DNA from: Lottiidibacillus patelloidae
Lineage (GTDB): Bacteria > Bacillota > Bacilli > Bacillales > SA5d-4
Direction: 5' to 3'
DNA: 64,000 nt
NCBI RefSeq assembly: GCF_002262935.1
Contig: NZ_NPIA01000003.1
Coordinates: forward strand, 186,001 to 250,000
In this document: positions 61,842-64,000 of the stretch, piece after piece
Layout: the number at the start of each line of letters is the position of its first letter
Position numbering within the stretch: position 1 is the first letter of the stretch
Made by a program: the position numbers and the translations under genes
The notes under the pieces: model-generated
The model's input: only the letters and a program-made list of their open reading frames with translations
What the model was told of the DNA's origin: nothing
The model's database searches: none

Positions 61842-64000
61842 ATGGTAAAAAAATGCCTCTATTTCATTGTATTTATAATGATCTTTTCTTTGGTATTACC
61901 AACACAATTAAGTGCAAACTCTTATATACCGAAGAAAAGGGTAGTCGTAATGGTATATGATGATTCGGGAAGTATGTGGGAGAAGAATGATGAAAATGAG
62001 AATAAAATCTTAATTGATAATTGGAAATATGCAAATTTTTCTCTCCAAAGTTTTGTTGGTTTACTTGATGAAGGAGATCAGCTCATTATCGTTCCAATGA
62101 GTGAACCAAATAAAAGATATGACATAGACATTAAAACTTCTAAAAGAGCAATGTATATTGAAAACACAAAAGAAATTCAAGGACAAGGAAATACGCCTAT
62201 ATCTACAATCGATACTGCAATTACTATTTTAGAAGATGAAATGATAGCAGATAAAAATGCAGAGTTTTGGATGATTGTATTGACAGATGGAATTTTCAAT
62301 GAGTTAGACAAAGAAAGAATTTCAGAAGCAGATTATAAAGAACAAGAAAATCACACCGTTAGCATTTTAGAATCATTTAGAAAAAATATAGTAAATGAGA
62401 AAATTTTATTTCGCAGCGTCCTAGTTACAATTGAGTCATATTTATCAATCCCTGAAAAAATTCAAATGGAAGAATTTAAATCAATCTGGAAGAATTCACT
62501 TGGTGGTGAATTTATCGAAGGGCAAGATGGCGAAGATATTTTAAATAAAATGCAGCAAGTTGCAGCTTTAATAACTAATCGTGATCCTAACAGTTCCAAT
62601 GGTTATGAGCTACCTGCTACTTTTGAAAACAAGCAATTGTTGTTACAATCCCCGTTTCCATTGCGAAGGATTACATTGCTTCAGCAAGGAACTACCGAAT
62701 TTACACCAATAAATATTAAAGAAGTAGATATAAATGGGGAAAATAACATTCACTCCATTGATGGACCTATTTATTTAAAGACGTTAGAAGATCCAGAAAA
62801 GTTAAGTACAGACTTATTTTCACAAATAACCCATATCAAACATAAACAACCATACTCTGTTATTCCAGCAGGTAACTATTTATTTTCTTTTCAAAACCAT
62901 ACAAACAGCTTCAAGGATAGCCTTGTTATTTTAGCTGAACCCGCTATAGATTTTACAGTTGTCTATAAAAAGAAAAATGCTGACGGTTCATTTACTGAGG
63001 ACTTTAATCAATTTTTTATTGGAGATGAAATGAATGTAGAAGTAACTTTGTATAAAAGTGGAAGTAAAAAGGATGTTCTAGATATATCGCAATTAGGGAA
63101 CATAAAAAATCTTGTTAACGTAACAACTACAGTGGGAGAAAATGTTATAGCACTTGAATGGGATGAAATTCAAAGTAAATTTATCGGCTCTTTTACACTT
63201 AAGAACAGTGAGGATCATGGTACTAAAACCCTAGTAAATATAAAGGGGTTTTATTACAAAGAAAAAGAAATGCAACTTCCTAGAAAACAATCACGTCAAC
63301 TTTCCCTTAAAAAGTTAACGGATAATTGGCTTGGAAAAGTAGATGAATTAGATAAAGCCCCCCCATTTAAAGTTGTACCACTTATTAATGGAAAAGAGAT
63401 GACCGCGGAAGAACTTGCACAATTATTTGAAGAAAATCATTTATCAATCTTTACTGGGAAGAACAAAATAAATGCAATCCTCGAAAGAGAAGGTAACGTT
63501 ATTGTCGTAAAACCGTTGCCATATCGTTATGAGAAGTTAACAACTGCAGGGGATGTCGTGATGACTCTCAGTATGCAAGGAAAGTATCCTGATGAAAGAG
63601 CTGAATTACAGTTTACAATCAGAATTCAAGATATACCATTTTTCAAAAAATGGGGTCCTTTTATTTTCTATAGTTTTTTAATTATCCTAGCTGGTATTTA
63701 TATTGTAGGGCTAATAATAAAAACTAGATTTAAAAGTAATTCTGAGTATATAGAATACACATATTCGTATATTGGTTCTGAAAGTCATAAGCATACATCT
63801 ACTCAGCGCTTAGAAAGTAATTTTTTCTCACGGTGGTTAGTCCCTTATTTTGCAGAAAAATGCCATATTAATAACGTAACTTTCAAAGCAGCAAAACGTG
63901 GAGTCATATTGCCAAAGGAACAACAAAGAAGTGACATGGAAGTGTTTGGTGAATGTTTAGATGAAACAGCCGGTGATAACGATATACATCTGTATCCAAA
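61842..64000 (+). CDS. Exported von Willebrand A domain protein with one membrane helix (3' end outside window)
   Basis: The frame stays open for about 719 codons to the right edge. It has a signal peptide (VKKCLYFIVFIMIFSLVLPT), a VWA domain with the metal-dependent adhesion site DDSGSM (Asp40, Ser42, Ser44 in the DxSxS pattern; GNTPIST and VLTDGIFNE follow as the later parts), a long extracellular stretch of beta-rich sequence, and a membrane helix at about 607-627 (FIFYSFLIILAGIYIVGLII). About 90 residues after it are cytoplasmic and continue past the window. The ATG follows GGGGAGG. Such proteins often work with MoxR ATPases; none is seen here. Function unknown. Confidence 0.82.
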   Translation, partial: MVKKCLYFIVFIMIFSLVLPTQLSANSYIPKKRVVVMVYDDSGSMWEKNDENENKILIDNWKYANFSLQSFVGLLDEGDQLIIVPMSEPNKRYDIDIKTSKRAMYIENTKEIQGQGNTPISTIDTAITILEDEMIADKNAEFWMIVLTDGIFNELDKERISEADYKEQENHTVSILESFRKNIVNEKILFRSVLVTIESYLSIPEKIQMEEFKSIWKNSLGGEFIEGQDGEDILNKMQQVAALITNRDPNSSNGYELPATFENKQLLLQSPFPLRRITLLQQGTTEFTPINIKEVDINGENNIHSIDGPIYLKTLEDPEKLSTDLFSQITHIKHKQPYSVIPAGNYLFSFQNHTNSFKDSLVILAEPAIDFTVVYKKKNADGSFTEDFNQFFIGDEMNVEVTLYKSGSKKDVLDISQLGNIKNLVNVTTTVGENVIALEWDEIQSKFIGSFTLKNSEDHGTKTLVNIKGFYYKEKEMQLPRKQSRQLSLKKLTDNWLGKVDELDKAPPFKVVPLINGKEMTAEELAQLFEENHLSIFTGKNKINAILEREGNVIVVKPLPYRYEKLTTAGDVVMTLSMQGKYPDERAELQFTIRIQDIPFFKKWGPFIFYSFLIILAGIYIVGLIIKTRFKSNSEYIEYTYSYIGSESHKHTSTQRLESNFFSRWLVPYFAEKCHINNVTFKAAKRGVILPKEQQRSDMEVFGECLDETAGDNDIHLYP

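Overview
This is a low-GC Gram-positive chromosome segment from an endospore-forming member of the Bacillaceae. Most of it follows the Bacillus subtilis order: cca, birA, panBCD, dinG, ypmA, ypmB, aspB, asnS, dnaD, nth, ypoC, ponA, recU, yppC to yppE, mrfA/mrfB, cotD, ypsA, gpsB, rnpB, ypsC, ypvA, ypwA. Spore genes (cotD, a spoVA operon, a LysM/SleB-type hydrolase) and AGGAGG-type ribosome sites, often with TTG or GTG starts, support this. I cannot name the genus from sequence alone.

Layout. Bases 1-9.2 kb hold cofactor genes (biotin ligase/repressor, pantothenate operon behind an attenuator-like leader), DinG, a secreted degenerate metallo-beta-lactamase fold protein and an amidohydrolase. 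9.0-17.4 kb hold ypmAB-aspB, asnS, dnaD-nth-ypoC and the opposed recU-ponA pair. 17.5-24.3 kb hold small Bacillus genes, a DUF4349 lipoprotein, a spore-type hydrolase, a probable small RNA and the RNA helicase cshA. 24.5-26.2 kb encode a GAF-GGDEF-EAL protein. 26.4-34.6 kb hold the mitomycin-repair pair mrfA/mrfB, split here by a two-gene permease module. 34.8-38 kb hold cotD, ypsA, gpsB, RNase P RNA and an RNA methyltransferase. 38-52.3 kb is a mosaic of acetyltransferases, an ABC-F protein, a second DinG-like helicase, an M32 carboxypeptidase, an MFS exporter and small unknown genes. 52.4-56.1 kb is a seven-gene spoVA operon of the type linked to spore germination and heat resistance. 56-64 kb holds a PfkB kinase, a cysteine-rich membrane protein, an alpha/beta hydrolase, hemZ and a truncated von Willebrand A protein that leaves the window.

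The most striking item is the pair at 28.7-33.3 kb. An OppB/DppB-like permease is followed, with a 4-base overlap, by a 1195-residue protein that joins an OppC/DppC-like permease to an extra membrane helix and a complete M1 zinc aminopeptidase domain. The predicted topology puts the peptidase outside the cell next to the import channel, which suggests coupled peptide trimming and uptake. No ATPase or binding protein lies beside them. Other leads are a roughly 110-nt RNA with a near-consensus promoter and terminator upstream of cshA, a DUF1657-like tail on the YetF protein of the spoVA operon, and a membrane protein ending in three cysteine repeats.

No tRNA, CRISPR array, insertion sequence or prophage gene was recognised.
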